A stretch of 64,000 bases of DNA from CAYRYU01 sp964428355. Lineage in GTDB: Bacteria; Muiribacteriota; Ozemobacteria; Ozemobacterales; Ozemobacteraceae. The notes beneath the pieces are model-generated. The model had not been told where the DNA came from, made no database searches, and worked only from the letters and a program-made list of their open reading frames with translations. How positions within the stretch are numbered: position 1 is the first letter of the stretch; every line of letters begins with the position of its first letter. Made by a program: the position numbers and the translations under genes. Location of the stretch: assembly GCA_964428355.1 (NCBI GenBank), contig CAYRYU010000003.1, positions 62,001-126,000 of the forward strand, written 5' to 3'. Positions 7,995-17,001 of this stretch are shown one piece after another.

Positions 7995-9855
7995 GGCAGT
8001 TCCCCTTTCAGGAGGAAGCGGATCCCCTCCTTGGGATCTTTCCGCGTGCTGATCCTGCGGAATCTCCAGACAACGGTCTTCTTTTTCAGCCCCGCCGCGA
8101 ACTCGGCCAGGTTGATGTTCCCCTTTGCCGTCCCTTTGAGGACCAGGAGTTCGCCTCCGACATTCTCGATCGTGGAAGGTTCGGTTTCGGCCGCGGGGGC
8201 GGAAAACGCGGCCCCCCCGCCCGGCATTGGAACGGCTCCATCGGGTGCGGGAGAGGTCCCCGGCTCGGAGGAATCACCGGACCCATCCTTTCCCCAGGAC
8301 TCGTCGGCTTCAGCCCTTTCATCATCGGAAGCGGCCCGAAGGCAGATCTCCTGGAGGGAAACCCCNNNNNNNNNNNNNNNNNNNNNNNNNNNNNNNNNNN
8401 NNNNNNNNNNNNNNNNNNNNNNNNNNNNNNNNNNNNNNNNNNNNNNNNNNNNNNNNNNNNNNNNNCAGCCCTTTCATCATCGGAAGCGGCCCGAAGGCAG
8501 ATCTCCTGGAGGGAAACCCCGTCGGGAATCACCGAGGCGACGATGCCCAGGACTTCGGCGAGGGAAAATCTGTCTCTCAGGAGGGGGGCAAGCGCGCGAC
8601 GTTCGGAGGGAGTCATGGGGATGGTCCTGTTTACCGCGGAAAGGGTTCTGGCCAGTTTGGCCTTTAGGGCATCCACCTCCAGCTGGCTCTGGTTTGCGCT
8701 CTTGGTGACGCTTTCAAGTTCCGTCTGGGCTTCCATACGGAAAACCATGATCATGGCCATGATGAGTACCAGTCCAACCGCGCCTATCCAGACCGGGAGT
8801 TCACGTGCAAGCCGGTTGAACCGTTCGGTTCGGAAAATCGAGTTCAGCCTCTCCAGCAGGTTCAGGGCGTCCGATCCCGGTCTGCAGTTGGCGAAGTGAG
8901 CCGCCAGGGCCGGGAGGAACGGCATCAGGCCGAGAGGTTTCGCCTGGGTCAGCGCGGTCTGCGGAAGGGATGGAAGGACCGGGGAAATGTCGATCCTTTC
9001 GGAAATGTCGATCGACCTCGACTTGCTCGGCGAAAAGTAATCCTCTGCAAAGGCCAGGTAATCGGCCATCGCGGCCCCTCCACCCATGAAAAGGATCTCG
9101 TCGATCTGCCCGGTCTTGCTCACGGCGCGAAAGTAGTCGAAGCTGAACCGGATCTTCTGGGAATAGACCTCGAGGTCGTTCGGGGTCGGAGGGTTCGAAA
9201 AGTCCTCCATTCCAGCGGGGATGTGCCGGTAAAACCTCAATTCCCCGCCCGTGAAAATCTCGAGGTGGGTTCCCGTGTGCCCGATATTGACGAAGGAAAG
9301 CGAGGCGGCCCCGACGGTTTCGAGAGCCTCTTTCAGCGCGAGCCCGGAAAAGGCCTCCATGAAAACCCCGTCCAGCTGCAATCCCGCTTCCCCGAAAAGG
9401 TCGACGAATCTCTGGAGATGGCTCTGGGGAACGACTGCCAGGGCGACGGTGAAGGGCGTCTGCCGCACGACGTGATAACAGAAGATGAAAGGCTCGGCCT
9501 GCTGGTTGGGGGCGAGGAGCTTCTTTGCCTCCCAGTTCAGGACGCCCTCCAGCTGCGTTCCCTGGACCTGGGCGGGGAGATCGACCATTTTGAACTGGGC
9601 TTCCCGGTCCTGGAAAACGGCCGAGAGCTTCCGGCACTCCTTTATCGGGAGCTTCTCGGACAAGGCTTTCAGCGTCTCGATCTGATGATGTTTCAGCTCG
9701 TCCTCGTTGGGGAACTCCCGCAAAGGCTTCAGGCGGATCTCTTCGATCGCGGCGAGCCTTTCCTTGCCGTCCCTGATCTCGACGATGGCGGCTTTCAGGG
9801 AGAATGTCCCCAGGTCGAAGGTTCCGTACAGACCGTTGGGCATCGGGTGTTTCAT
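7991..9855 (-). CDS. gspL: GspL-like protein: PilM actin-like domain fused to PilN-like membrane/periplasmic domain (569 aa after gap closure)
   Basis: Residues about 6-330 are a PilM/FtsA-like actin fold (YGTFDLGTFSLKAAIVEI; FVNIGHTGTHLEIF; ILFMGGGAAMADYL). A membrane helix follows at about 360-380 (LPVWIGAVGLVLIMAMIMVF), then a coiled-coil and a PilN-type periplasmic domain. An N run (8366-8465) interrupts the sequence. Deleting it with one 55-bp duplicate (155 bases) joins the two parts in one frame, with a low-complexity ADESWGKDGSGDSSE linker. The ATG at 9855 has AGGGAGAT upstream and overlaps the stop of the K gene. It should recruit the GspE ATPase to the membrane. Confidence 0.85.
8311..8520. 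other. Assembly gap: 100 N flanked by exact 55-bp duplicates
   Basis: Positions 8311-8365 and 8466-8520 are identical and the N run is 8366-8465. The repeat exists only because two overlapping contig ends were scaffolded without merging; collapsing them restores the gspL frame. Confidence 0.95.
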
Positions 9856-10271
9856 GAGATCTCCCTGAACCGGCCGCATCCGGTGCGTCCGGTCGCCTGG
9901 CGAACGCCTGTCCGCTCGAGACGTCGGATGGCGACGATCTTGCCACCCTGGATGACGAAGGCTGCGGCCTGGATGTCGAGAAGGTCTCCAGAGGCGGATC
10001 TCCGGGCCTCGACGCTGACCGTGAGATGCCTGTTTTTCCCGGCTTCGAACGAATACTGCATCCCGAACGGGGAAAAGACCTTGCGAACCCTGGCCAGGCC
10101 GCGCTCGAGCCCACCGTCCGCAGCGTGAAAGCAGACGGCCTCGAGGGCGACGGAACGACCCATGTCGAGGGTCAACCGCGCTACATCGTGCCCCCCGAGG
10201 ACGAGGAAAACCAGAACGGTCGTGACGACCAGCGCCAGGTAGATCAAAAAGCCGCCCCTCGAAAGTTTCAC
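9852..10271 (-). CDS. GspK-like minor pseudopilin, very short, lacking Glu+5 (139 aa)
   Basis: The leader VKLSRGG is followed by FLIYLALVVTTVLVFLVLGG: a prepilin-type helix without Glu at +5, as in GspK and PilX. After the helix comes HAADGGLERGLARVR, the Glu/Ala-rich stretch common in PilX-like proteins. I chose the GTG at 10271: it overlaps the preceding stop as GTGA and has GGGGGAGGG upstream, while the ATG at 10298 would overlap by 31 bases. Canonical GspK is about 320 residues, so the large alpha-helical insert domain is missing. Confidence 0.72.
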   Translation of the reverse strand: MKLSRGGFLIYLALVVTTVLVFLVLGGHDVARLTLDMGRSVALEAVCFHAADGGLERGLARVRKVFSPFGMQYSFEAGKNRHLTVSVEARRSASGDLLDIQAAAFVIQGGKIVAIRRLERTGVRQATGRTGCGRFREIS

Positions 10272-10693
10272 TGGTCGGCCCTCCCCCGAAAGCACCACAG
10301 ATGCGACGCTTTCTCTTCCACCACTTCGCGGACCCCGTTGCCGTTCTTATCGCGGAAAAGGACCGCCTTGACCATCACCGCTCCCGGCGGACATTCCCTG
10401 GTTTCAAGACCCGATATCCTCCATTGGGATTCCCCGGGAAGTAGTTCCCGGACCTTTTCAGGCGTCGAAGGAAGCGGCATTCCGGTTACGATCAGCCCCC
10501 TGAGAGTCTTGCCGAGGCGGGAAACGACCTGCCGCTCCTTCCAGGAATCGGCGATCTCGGAGTATCTCCGGCTCCCCCAATGGAGCATCGAAAGGAGACC
10601 GTTGACCGAGAGCCCCATGATCAGCATGGTTATCAGGACCTCGACGAGGCTGAAACCCGCTGACCGCACGGAGAACATCGGATCGCGATTCAT
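10268..10693 (-). CDS. gspJ: GspJ-like pseudopilin (141 aa)
   Basis: A class III signal SVRSAG then FSLVEVLITMLIMGLSVNGLL (Glu+5), followed by a GspJ-type body (MLHWGSRRYSEIADSWKERQVVSRLGKTLRGLI). The ATG at 10693 overlaps the stop of the I gene by four bases; a longer frame upstream is rejected because it would run through the I gene. With I and K it should form the pseudopilus tip. Confidence 0.82.
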   Translation of the reverse strand: MNRDPMFSVRSAGFSLVEVLITMLIMGLSVNGLLSMLHWGSRRYSEIADSWKERQVVSRLGKTLRGLIVTGMPLPSTPEKVRELLPGESQWRISGLETRECPPGAVMVKAVLFRDKNGNGVREVVEEKASHLWCFRGRADQ

Positions 10694-11088
10694 CTTCGGG
10701 CCGCCTCCCCGGGAGGAAGGAACAGGAAGGAGTCGAGAACGAACGACTCGTCGCCCTTCCGGACCCTGGCGATCACCCGGACGGAATCCTCGTCCTGGCG
10801 GGCCTCCCAGAGGATGCGCGATTTCCATCCCCCCGGGAGCCGGAAACGGCCGTCCGCGGCACCCTTGGCAGGTGACCGGCGGCCCCCGACAAGGTCGGTC
10901 TTCAAAAGCTCGATCTCCCGCTCCGCAAAGAAGGCCGCCCGTTCCTCGAAACGGGCCTGCCTGTCAAGCTGTTCCGCAGCGAAAAAGCCCCCGGTGATGC
11001 CCGCAAGTGACCCTCCAAGGATCAGAAGGGAAACCAGAACCTCGAAAAGGGTGAACCCCCTGCAATCGGATTTCGGAGCCTTGTTCAT
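10690..11088 (-). CDS. gspI: GspI-like pseudopilin (132 aa)
   Basis: MNKAPKSDCRG then FTLFEVLVSLLILGGSLAGI: Gly-1, Phe+1 and Glu+5, a textbook prepilin site. The C-terminal domain is small, as in GspI. It overlaps H and J by four bases on each side, in the canonical H-I-J order. Its role is to seed the pseudopilus tip with J and K. Confidence 0.82.
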   Translation of the reverse strand: MNKAPKSDCRGFTLFEVLVSLLILGGSLAGITGGFFAAEQLDRQARFEERAAFFAEREIELLKTDLVGGRRSPAKGAADGRFRLPGGWKSRILWEARQDEDSVRVIARVRKGDESFVLDSFLFLPPGEAARR

Positions 11089-11645
11089 GGGTGGTCCAAC
11101 CTTACGTCGAACCGTTCGTTCCGGTTGTCCGGGCGGTCGGAGGCGATCGGGAAAGTGGAAAGCGTCCTTCCGCCCTGGTCGGTGACCCCCGAAGCCGTGA
11201 ACCGCATCCCCGCGAGGTTGCGGCGGGTATCCGAGTCGAACCCGTCGAGTGAAAGGGTGACGTTCGGGGAACCTGAGATGGCCACTTTCCGCCCTGCAAC
11301 CTCCAGCGTGACGGGGATGCCCCTGTCGACGGCCCTCTGCCGGCAGGCGGCAAGAAAGGCAACCATGGATTCACGGCGGGAAGTCCAGGCGGTTTCACGG
11401 ACCAGGCCGGCGTAGAAGCGGATGCCTGTCGCGGAGAGGATCCCGATGCAGAGGAGGACGATCATGACTTCCAGGAGAGTGAATCCTTTCTTCGGTCGGG
11501 GGAAGTTCCGGGGAGCGGATCCCCGGGGGAAGGTGCCGTCAGGAGCCCTCACGGGGAACCCGCACGCGCGCAACGCCGATCGGAGGGGGAAAGCCTCCGC
11601 AGGCGGCACTTCTTCGGTGCTTCGCATGGAGGGGTTGCACGGCAC
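11085..11645 (-). CDS. gspH: GspH/FimT-like pseudopilin (up to 186 aa; start uncertain)
   Basis: RPKKG then FTLLEVMIVLLCIGILSATGI is a perfect prepilin signal, followed by the GspH/FimT pattern (ESMVAFLAACRQRAVDRGIPVTLEV). The GTG at 11645 would give an unusually long 54-residue leader; a start nearer the signal is possible, but no convincing ribosome site picks one. It lies just downstream of G and overlaps I by four bases. Confidence 0.78.
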   Translation of the reverse strand: MPCNPSMRSTEEVPPAEAFPLRSALRACGFPVRAPDGTFPRGSAPRNFPRPKKGFTLLEVMIVLLCIGILSATGIRFYAGLVRETAWTSRRESMVAFLAACRQRAVDRGIPVTLEVAGRKVAISGSPNVTLSLDGFDSDTRRNLAGMRFTASGVTDQGGRTLSTFPIASDRPDNRNERFDVRLDHP

Positions 11646-11662
11646 TTATCCCGGAACCGGGA

Positions 11663-12178
11663 TCACCAATAATGGTGGGCGCTGTCCTTGGATCCGTCGG
11701 GGCCGGGCTGACCGTTCATGCCGATCCAGCGGGGCCCGAGGCGGAGGGCGCAGACCACTCCGCGACCGCCCATGCTTCCGGTCGAGCCGATGATCCACAG
11801 ACTGGTGTTGTCGGTGTTGTAGAACCTGTAGGAGGAGCCGGGCCATGAGAAGCCCCAACGGTTGGAGGCCTCGGGACAGATGAAGAGTTTCTGGTCCTTG
11901 GCAATGTCGTTCAACTGCAAGAGAGCGTTGGAGTACTTCCAGCGGAGGTTCCCCTGGCGGTCGATCCAGGCGAAGCGGTTCTTGCCCGGGTCAAGTTCGA
12001 AGTTCTTGGCTTCCCACAACGAGATCAGGCTTTCGATCGACTTCTGGTTCGAAAGGCAGGATTTCGCCCGGGCCGTGGAGGCAAGGCTCTGATACCGGGG
12101 AATGGCCATGGCCATGAGGATTCCGATGACGAGAACGACGATCAGCAGTTCCACCAGGGTGAAGCCTTTTCGACTCAT
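11663..12178 (-). CDS. gspG: GspG-like major pseudopilin (171 aa)
   Basis: MSRKG then FTLVELLIVVLVIGILMAMAIPRYQ is the classic major pseudopilin N-terminus (Gly-1, Glu+5, Pro in the helix). The body carries the CLSNQKSIESLISLWEAKNFELD region typical of GspG-like/PulG proteins. The ATG at 12178 has TTGGAGGCAATC upstream; the frame extends further but without support. This is the only G-type major subunit in the window, although minor tip sets occur four times. Confidence 0.88.
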   Translation of the reverse strand: MSRKGFTLVELLIVVLVIGILMAMAIPRYQSLASTARAKSCLSNQKSIESLISLWEAKNFELDPGKNRFAWIDRQGNLRWKYSNALLQLNDIAKDQKLFICPEASNRWGFSWPGSSYRFYNTDNTSLWIIGSTGSMGGRGVVCALRLGPRWIGMNGQPGPDGSKDSAHHYW

Positions 12179-12233
12179 GATTGCCTCCAAGAGATACTTG
12201 CCGGGGGATAAACGGGCGCAACTTCTGGTTACT

Positions 12234-13448
12234 CTATCGCACCCATTTGTATATGTCAAATATGGGAAGGTACATGGCGAACGCCAGGATGACGATGAAA
12301 ACTCCGAGGAAAATGACCAGGAGAGGCTGGATAAGGGAAACGGCCGCCTCGATGGTTGTCTCCAGATCCCGCTCGAAAAAGATCCCCGCTTTGTCCAGCA
12401 TCGGACCTGTGTTCCCGCCCCGCTCGCCGACGTCGGCCATCAGTACAAGGCTTTCGGGAAAGAGGTCGCGGTGGCGGGCCATCCCCGTGGAAAGCGACTC
12501 CCCGCGCGCCACTCCCCCCTTGATCTCGGCGATGGCACTCTTGAAAACCGCATTTCCCAGTGCCCTCTCGACGGCGGTCAGCGAGGTCAGGATGGGAACT
12601 CCGCACTTGAGAAGGGTCCCGAGGGTCCGGGCGAAGAGCGCGATCTCGCTTTCCCTGACCAACCCACCCAGCAGCGGAATTCTCAGGGCGAGAGTGCTGA
12701 GGAACTTCGCCCCCTTTTCCGATCTGCGGAGGAGGATGAACCCGGCAACCGCCAGGATTATGCCGGACAAAAGGAACCAGGTGTTCGCCGAGAGGAAATT
12801 GGACACCCACAGTACCGCCTGGGTGGGGAGGGGCAGGGCCTGCCCGGTCGATTCGAGGCGGGCGACGAAGGAGGGGAAGAAATACACCAGCAGTGCCCAG
12901 GCCACGAGGATCGTCATCCCCAGCAGGATGGCGGGGTAGATCATGGACTTGATCACCTTCGACCGGATCCGGAACATGGCGTCGTGGATCTGGGAATATC
13001 GCTCCATGACTTCGTCGAGTATCCCGCCCACCTCGCCAACCTCGACCATGGTGATGAACAGGTTGGAAAAAACCGTTGGGTGGCCCTTGAGCGCATCGGA
13101 AAAGGATTTCCCGACTTCGATCTTCTCCTTGAGATCCTTGAGGAGGGTCTTGAGGGGGGATGACGGAAGCTGCCGATGCAGTGCCTGGAGACTGAGCAGG
13201 AGCGGACAACCCGCGTTTATGAGGCTTGAAAGCTGGACGAGGAAGTAGTTCATCTCCCTCAGGGAAATGCTGAGATCCCGTTTCCCCCGACGGATCGCGG
13301 TGAGCGGGGCGGGAGCGATCTCCAGGACGTAGTAACGCCGGTCGACGAGCCAGCTTCCCACCTCATCCGCGTTGGCCGCTTCCATCGTCCCGGTCAGGGT
13401 TTTACCGCCGGAATCGAGCGCCTTGTAGGAGAAGAGCCGGCCGCTCAT
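12234..13448 (-). CDS. gspF: GspF/PilC-type inner-membrane platform protein (404 aa)
   Basis: Two repeated GspF domains (about residues 70-190 and 270-390) share the LSLREMNYFLVQLSSLINAGCPL / SEIALFARTLGTLLKCGVPI pattern. Each is followed by membrane helices (MIYPAILLGMTILVAWALLVYFF; LIQPLLVIFLGVFIVILAFAMYLPIF). Length is normal. The start overlaps the gspE stop by four bases. It is the turning platform on which the ATPase drives pseudopilin assembly. Confidence 0.93.
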   Translation of the reverse strand: MSGRLFSYKALDSGGKTLTGTMEAANADEVGSWLVDRRYYVLEIAPAPLTAIRRGKRDLSISLREMNYFLVQLSSLINAGCPLLLSLQALHRQLPSSPLKTLLKDLKEKIEVGKSFSDALKGHPTVFSNLFITMVEVGEVGGILDEVMERYSQIHDAMFRIRSKVIKSMIYPAILLGMTILVAWALLVYFFPSFVARLESTGQALPLPTQAVLWVSNFLSANTWFLLSGIILAVAGFILLRRSEKGAKFLSTLALRIPLLGGLVRESEIALFARTLGTLLKCGVPILTSLTAVERALGNAVFKSAIAEIKGGVARGESLSTGMARHRDLFPESLVLMADVGERGGNTGPMLDKAGIFFERDLETTIEAAVSLIQPLLVIFLGVFIVILAFAMYLPIFDIYKWVR

Positions 13449-15208
13449 GAAACCGTTTCGGCCTTCGGGGCAACCGCCTTCTCCTCGACGTCGTCACGGC
13501 GGGTCAACCTCACCACCTCGTCCATAGTCGTGACCCCGCGGATGACTTTCATGATTCCATCCTCACGCATGGTCCGCATCCCGCAGTTCACCGCTTCCTT
13601 GCGGATAACGCGGGCGGAAGCAGAGTCGAGGATGAGGGCATGGATCGAATCACTGATCGTCATGATCTCGTGGATCGCGGTCCGGCCGAGGTAACCGCTT
13701 CGGCGGCAGGTCAGGCAGCCAACCCCCTTGTTGAGGGTCTGGGCGGTGAACCCGTACTTCGACAGCTGCTCCCTGAGAAGATCGTCGGGGATGTATGGGG
13801 CCTTGCAGGAGGGGCAGATCTTCCTCACGAGGCGCTGTCCACCGACCGCGATGACGGCGGACCCGACAAGGTATGGTTCAACCCCCATCTCGATCAGTCG
13901 TGTGACGGCGGATGCCGCATCGTTGGTATGGAGGGTGGAAAAGACAAGGTGGCCCGTGAGAGCTGCTTCGATCGCGATCTGGGCGGTTTCGAAATCCCGG
14001 ATTTCTCCGATCAGGATGACGTTGGGATCCTGCCGGAGGATCGAGCGAAGTGTCCGGGCGAAGGTCAGCCCTATGTCGGGCCTGACCTGGACCTGATTGA
14101 TGCTTGGAATCAGGTATTCAACCGGGTCCTCGACGGTGGTGATGTTGATCTGGGCGTTCCGTATGAAGTTGATCGCGGCGTAAAGCGTGGAGGTCTTTCC
14201 GGAGCCCGTCGGCCCGGTCATCAGGATGATCCCGTTCGGGGAAAGGGAAAGGGTCTTGAAGAGCTTGAGCAGTTCCTCGTCGAAGCCGACCTGATCGAGA
14301 GTGAGCTGCATCCGGCTCTTGTCGAGGATGCGGATGGCGATCTTCTCGCCGAAAACGGTGGGAAGCGAGGAGACGCGGAGATCGATCCCGGTGTCCTTGA
14401 CCTTGACCTTGATCCGGCCGTCCTGGGGGAGCCGCTTTTCGGAGATGTCCATCTGAGCCATGATCTTCAGGCGTGAAAGAAGTTCGCTCTGGATGCTCTT
14501 CGGGGCTTTCATCAGTTCGTTGAGCATCCCGTCGATCCGGTACCGGACCTTGATCATCTCCTCGTCCGGTTCTATGTGGATGTCGCTCGCCTTGTCATTG
14601 ATCGCTTGCTGGATGACGGTATTGACGAGGTTGATGATGGGGACGTCCTGTTCATCTCCCCCCCCGAGGTCGAAAGTGTTGAAGAAGCTCTCCTCGAGCC
14701 TGACAACCTCCTCCTCCTTTTCGGCGGCAAGGGTGTCGACCGCGGCCTGGAGAGTGTCGCTGGTCCCGTAGTAGTGCCGTATGGCGGCTTCGATCTGGGA
14801 TTCGGGGCTGATCCCGACGGCGACTTCGTAGCCGGTCTGGTAGTTGATCTCGTCGATGATGAAAACGTCGAGGGGATCGGACATCGTGATCTGAAGACGG
14901 TTCCCGGCGAGCTGGACGGGGATGAGATCGTGACTCCGCACGATCCCCTCGGGAATCGTGGTGAGGACCTCGGGCGGAATGTTCGTCTCGTTGAGGTTCA
15001 CGAACGGGATGTTCATCTGGCGGGCGAGGGTGACGGCTATGCTTTCCTCTGTCGCCATGCTCATTTCGACCAGGACCCGGCCCAACCGGAGACCCATGGT
15101 CTTCTGGCGCCCGAGGGCTTCCTTGAGCTGATCGGCCGTGATCAGACCGGCTTCGACCAGAGTGTCCCCGAGCCTCTTCCTCTGCTGGTGCTGGGCTTTA
15201 CCCGCCAT
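13445..15208 (-). CDS. gspE: GspE/PilB-type assembly ATPase (587 aa)
   Basis: The N-terminal MshEN-type domain (residues about 10-150, RLGDTLVEAGLITADQLKEAL) can bind c-di-GMP in family members. The ATPase core carries Walker A GPTGSGKTS near residues 332-340, an Asp box, Walker B (LIGEIRDFETAQIA) and a His box (STLHTNDAASAVTRL). A zinc site is present as CPSC and CLTC. The first gene of the operon, preceded by a GGGGGGG stretch before ATG. Many c-di-GMP proteins in the window fit control through MshEN, though this is inference. Confidence 0.95.
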   Translation of the reverse strand: MAGKAQHQQRKRLGDTLVEAGLITADQLKEALGRQKTMGLRLGRVLVEMSMATEESIAVTLARQMNIPFVNLNETNIPPEVLTTIPEGIVRSHDLIPVQLAGNRLQITMSDPLDVFIIDEINYQTGYEVAVGISPESQIEAAIRHYYGTSDTLQAAVDTLAAEKEEEVVRLEESFFNTFDLGGGDEQDVPIINLVNTVIQQAINDKASDIHIEPDEEMIKVRYRIDGMLNELMKAPKSIQSELLSRLKIMAQMDISEKRLPQDGRIKVKVKDTGIDLRVSSLPTVFGEKIAIRILDKSRMQLTLDQVGFDEELLKLFKTLSLSPNGIILMTGPTGSGKTSTLYAAINFIRNAQINITTVEDPVEYLIPSINQVQVRPDIGLTFARTLRSILRQDPNVILIGEIRDFETAQIAIEAALTGHLVFSTLHTNDAASAVTRLIEMGVEPYLVGSAVIAVGGQRLVRKICPSCKAPYIPDDLLREQLSKYGFTAQTLNKGVGCLTCRRSGYLGRTAIHEIMTISDSIHALILDSASARVIRKEAVNCGMRTMREDGIMKVIRGVTTMDEVVRLTRRDDVEEKAVAPKAETVS

Positions 15209-15237
15209 GTCCCCCCCCCATTAGCCGAGACACCCCA

Positions 15238-15345
15238 AACTGCCACGGAGACACTGAGGCACAGAGTTCCGGGAACAACGTGGGGGGGGAAAATCTGCCG
15301 GGGTGGAAACAGCTCGGTGGCTCAGTGCCTCTGTGGCAAGGAAAG
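15238..15345. repeat. Imperfect intergenic inverted repeat (CCACGGAG family)
   Basis: TGCCACGGAGACACTGAGG near 15240 is mirrored by CTCAGTGCCTCTGTGGCA near 15321. It sits in the gap between the TPR gene and gspE, is related to 5992-6088, and may end the TPR transcript. Confidence 0.5.
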
Positions 15346-15376
15346 TGGATCGAAGGCCGTTTCTTTCTCTTCCTGG

Positions 15377-16129
15377 TCAAGGTTTCTTCCAGAAACACTT
15401 TCGGGCGGTTTCGTAGCGCGGATTCAATTCCAGGGCTTTCCGAAAAGCCATCATGGCCTCGTTCTTGAGCCCCTTGGCTTCGAGAGCCTGGCCAAGCTTG
15501 TAGTAACCGTCGGGAAATCCGGGGTATTTCTGGACGAAACGCTTCAGTTGCCTGATGGATTCCTCGATCAGCTCCTCATTGTCGAACAGGACCGAGATCT
15601 CGTAGTTGAAATCCTCGGTATCCTGGATCTGGTATTCCGAAAAGAACAGGGCGATCACCTTCTTGTATTCGTGGAGCGCTTCGTCCTTGCGGTCCATCGC
15701 TTCCAGGATCTGCGCGAGCTCGTTCAGTGCCTCCCTGTACTTCGGGTTGAGGCTGATGGCCTCGCGAAGCATCTCCTCGGCCTTCACGAGATCTCCCTTT
15801 CCCCGGAAAGCCATTCCGAGGAAATAAAAGGAATCCGGCCACCGCTTGTCCTTGACAACCTGCTGGAAGGCGGAAATCGCCTCTTCGTACTGGCCCTTGT
15901 TCGCCAACACCTTGCCGTAGTTGTTCCAGTATTCGGGGGAAGGGGAAAGGGCGATACAGGTCTTGTACTCCTGGAGCGCTTCATCGAGTCGCCCCAACTT
16001 CGTCAGTGCGTTGGCGAGACCGCAGCGAAGCATGTGGTTGTTGGGATCGGCAAGAAGCTTTTTCCGGTTCTCTTCGCAGAGCTCTTCGAGCAAACCGTCG
16101 CTATAGTAGGAGTTGGTAAAATTCTGCAC
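15377..16129 (-). CDS. Cytoplasmic TPR protein (250 aa)
   Basis: At least five tetratricopeptide repeats from residue 35 to the end (LANALTKLGRLDEALQEYKTCIAL; YGKVLANKGQYEEAISAFQQVV; FLGMAFRGKGDLVKAEEMLREAI; YYKLGQALEAKGLKNEAMMAFRKAL). No signal peptide or membrane segment is visible. It lies upstream of gspE in the same direction, separated by an inverted repeat, so it may be a cytoplasmic adaptor of the secretion system or unrelated. Confidence 0.75.
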   Translation of the reverse strand: MQNFTNSYYSDGLLEELCEENRKKLLADPNNHMLRCGLANALTKLGRLDEALQEYKTCIALSPSPEYWNNYGKVLANKGQYEEAISAFQQVVKDKRWPDSFYFLGMAFRGKGDLVKAEEMLREAISLNPKYREALNELAQILEAMDRKDEALHEYKKVIALFFSEYQIQDTEDFNYEISVLFDNEELIEESIRQLKRFVQKYPGFPDGYYKLGQALEAKGLKNEAMMAFRKALELNPRYETARKCFWKKP

Positions 16130-16161
16130 TCGTCAATCTCCGTGTGGAAAATCGGAACCGA

Positions 16162-16911
16162 TCACCTTTTCTTCGGCGAGCCGGGGGTGGAATACTTTGT
16201 TTTGAGCTGAAGGGTATTGGTGGCGGGGGTTGGAGGCTTGCCCAAAGTGAGTTCCTGAACCGCTTCCGTTTCATCCCTCACCGCATTGTCGATCTTCGTC
16301 ACCGGGGTCCCGGGAACGGGCGGCAGTGGAGGTCGGACGATGTGCTTCGTTCCGGTCGCGGTCGGAGGGGCCTTCGTTGGAACCGGGTTGTCGCCCACTC
16401 TCTCCCATGACCGGTATTCCTCCTCCGGACCCGAGGGGGAATAATACTGCAGGAACTGGCAGACGTCCTGGGAGCTGTTCATGTATTCGTGGAAGGTTTG
16501 GGGCGGGATATACCCGGTGGAATCGGGACCCAGTTCCTTGACTTCTTTATCGATCCGTAGGGTGAGAGTACCCTTGAGGACGTAGATGACCTCGGTGACA
16601 TAGACGTGCCTATGAGCTTTCCCATGCGCCCCGGGAAGGTAGGTCACGTGTTGCATTGCCGTCAACGTGGGGCCAACCCTTGCGGAATCGATGAGCATCT
16701 TCACACCGATCCGTTTGTCGGGGGAAGTGTAATACGAAGCATCGTCGAAAGCGAAGAAACGATGGGGTTCATCCTTGACAGGGGGCTTTGCTTTCGACCG
16801 CGCGAAAAGCGGTGGTGCGGTCAGGAACGAGGTGAAAAAGCTCGCAACAACGGCGATCCAGACCATTCCGAAGCGGAAAAGGGATTTCGGGAAACGATAT
16901 TCTCTATTCAT
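16162..16911 (-). CDS. Secreted cupin-domain protein (249 aa)
   Basis: A signal peptide (MVWIAVVASFFTSFLTAPPLFA) precedes one cupin barrel at about residues 70-155. Motif 1 is complete: Gly94, His100, His102, Glu107, Gly114. In motif 2 His141 and Asn145 are seen. The metal site therefore looks intact. A Pro/Thr-rich tail follows. Substrate unknown. A promoter (TTGACA, 18 bases, TAAAAT) ends six bases before the ATG, so the mRNA is probably leaderless. The gene is divergent from 17002. Confidence 0.8.
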   Translation of the reverse strand: MNREYRFPKSLFRFGMVWIAVVASFFTSFLTAPPLFARSKAKPPVKDEPHRFFAFDDASYYTSPDKRIGVKMLIDSARVGPTLTAMQHVTYLPGAHGKAHRHVYVTEVIYVLKGTLTLRIDKEVKELGPDSTGYIPPQTFHEYMNSSQDVCQFLQYYSPSGPEEEYRSWERVGDNPVPTKAPPTATGTKHIVRPPLPPVPGTPVTKIDNAVRDETEAVQELTLGKPPTPATNTLQLKTKYSTPGSPKKR

Positions 16912-16917
16912 GCGCGG

Positions 16918-16947
16918 ATTTTAGCTGGAAGACGAAATGCTTGTCAA
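16918..16947 (-). promoter_or_regulatory. Sigma-70-type promoter of the cupin gene, leaderless
   Basis: On the minus strand TTGACA (16942-16947), 18-base spacer, TAAAAT (16918-16923), then ATG after six bases. No Shine-Dalgarno sequence is possible in that space. Confidence 0.7.
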
Positions 16948-16958
16948 GGCGGTTTTCG

Positions 16959-16987
16959 TTGACTTTACCGGGGGAATTCGGTACATT
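16959..16987 (+). promoter_or_regulatory. Sigma-70-type promoter of the 17002 operon, near-leaderless
   Basis: TTGACT (16959-16964), 17-base spacer, TACATT (16982-16987); the ATG follows 14 bases later, leaving a leader of about seven bases without a ribosome site. It lies back to back with the cupin promoter. Confidence 0.65.
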
Positions 16988-17001
16988 GGCTCAACGTTCT
17001 G

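Noticed and set aside
8311..8520. 55-bp direct repeats at the N runs as biological repeats or att sites
   Set aside because: All four have the same length and flank the same number of N, and their removal restores frames, so they are assembly overlaps.
8801..10128. Long open frames opposite and overlapping gspL (437 aa minus-frame, 410 aa plus)
   Set aside because: They are shadows of the GspL gene in high-GC DNA; translations are rich in Arg, Pro and Gly and lack any motif or ribosome site.
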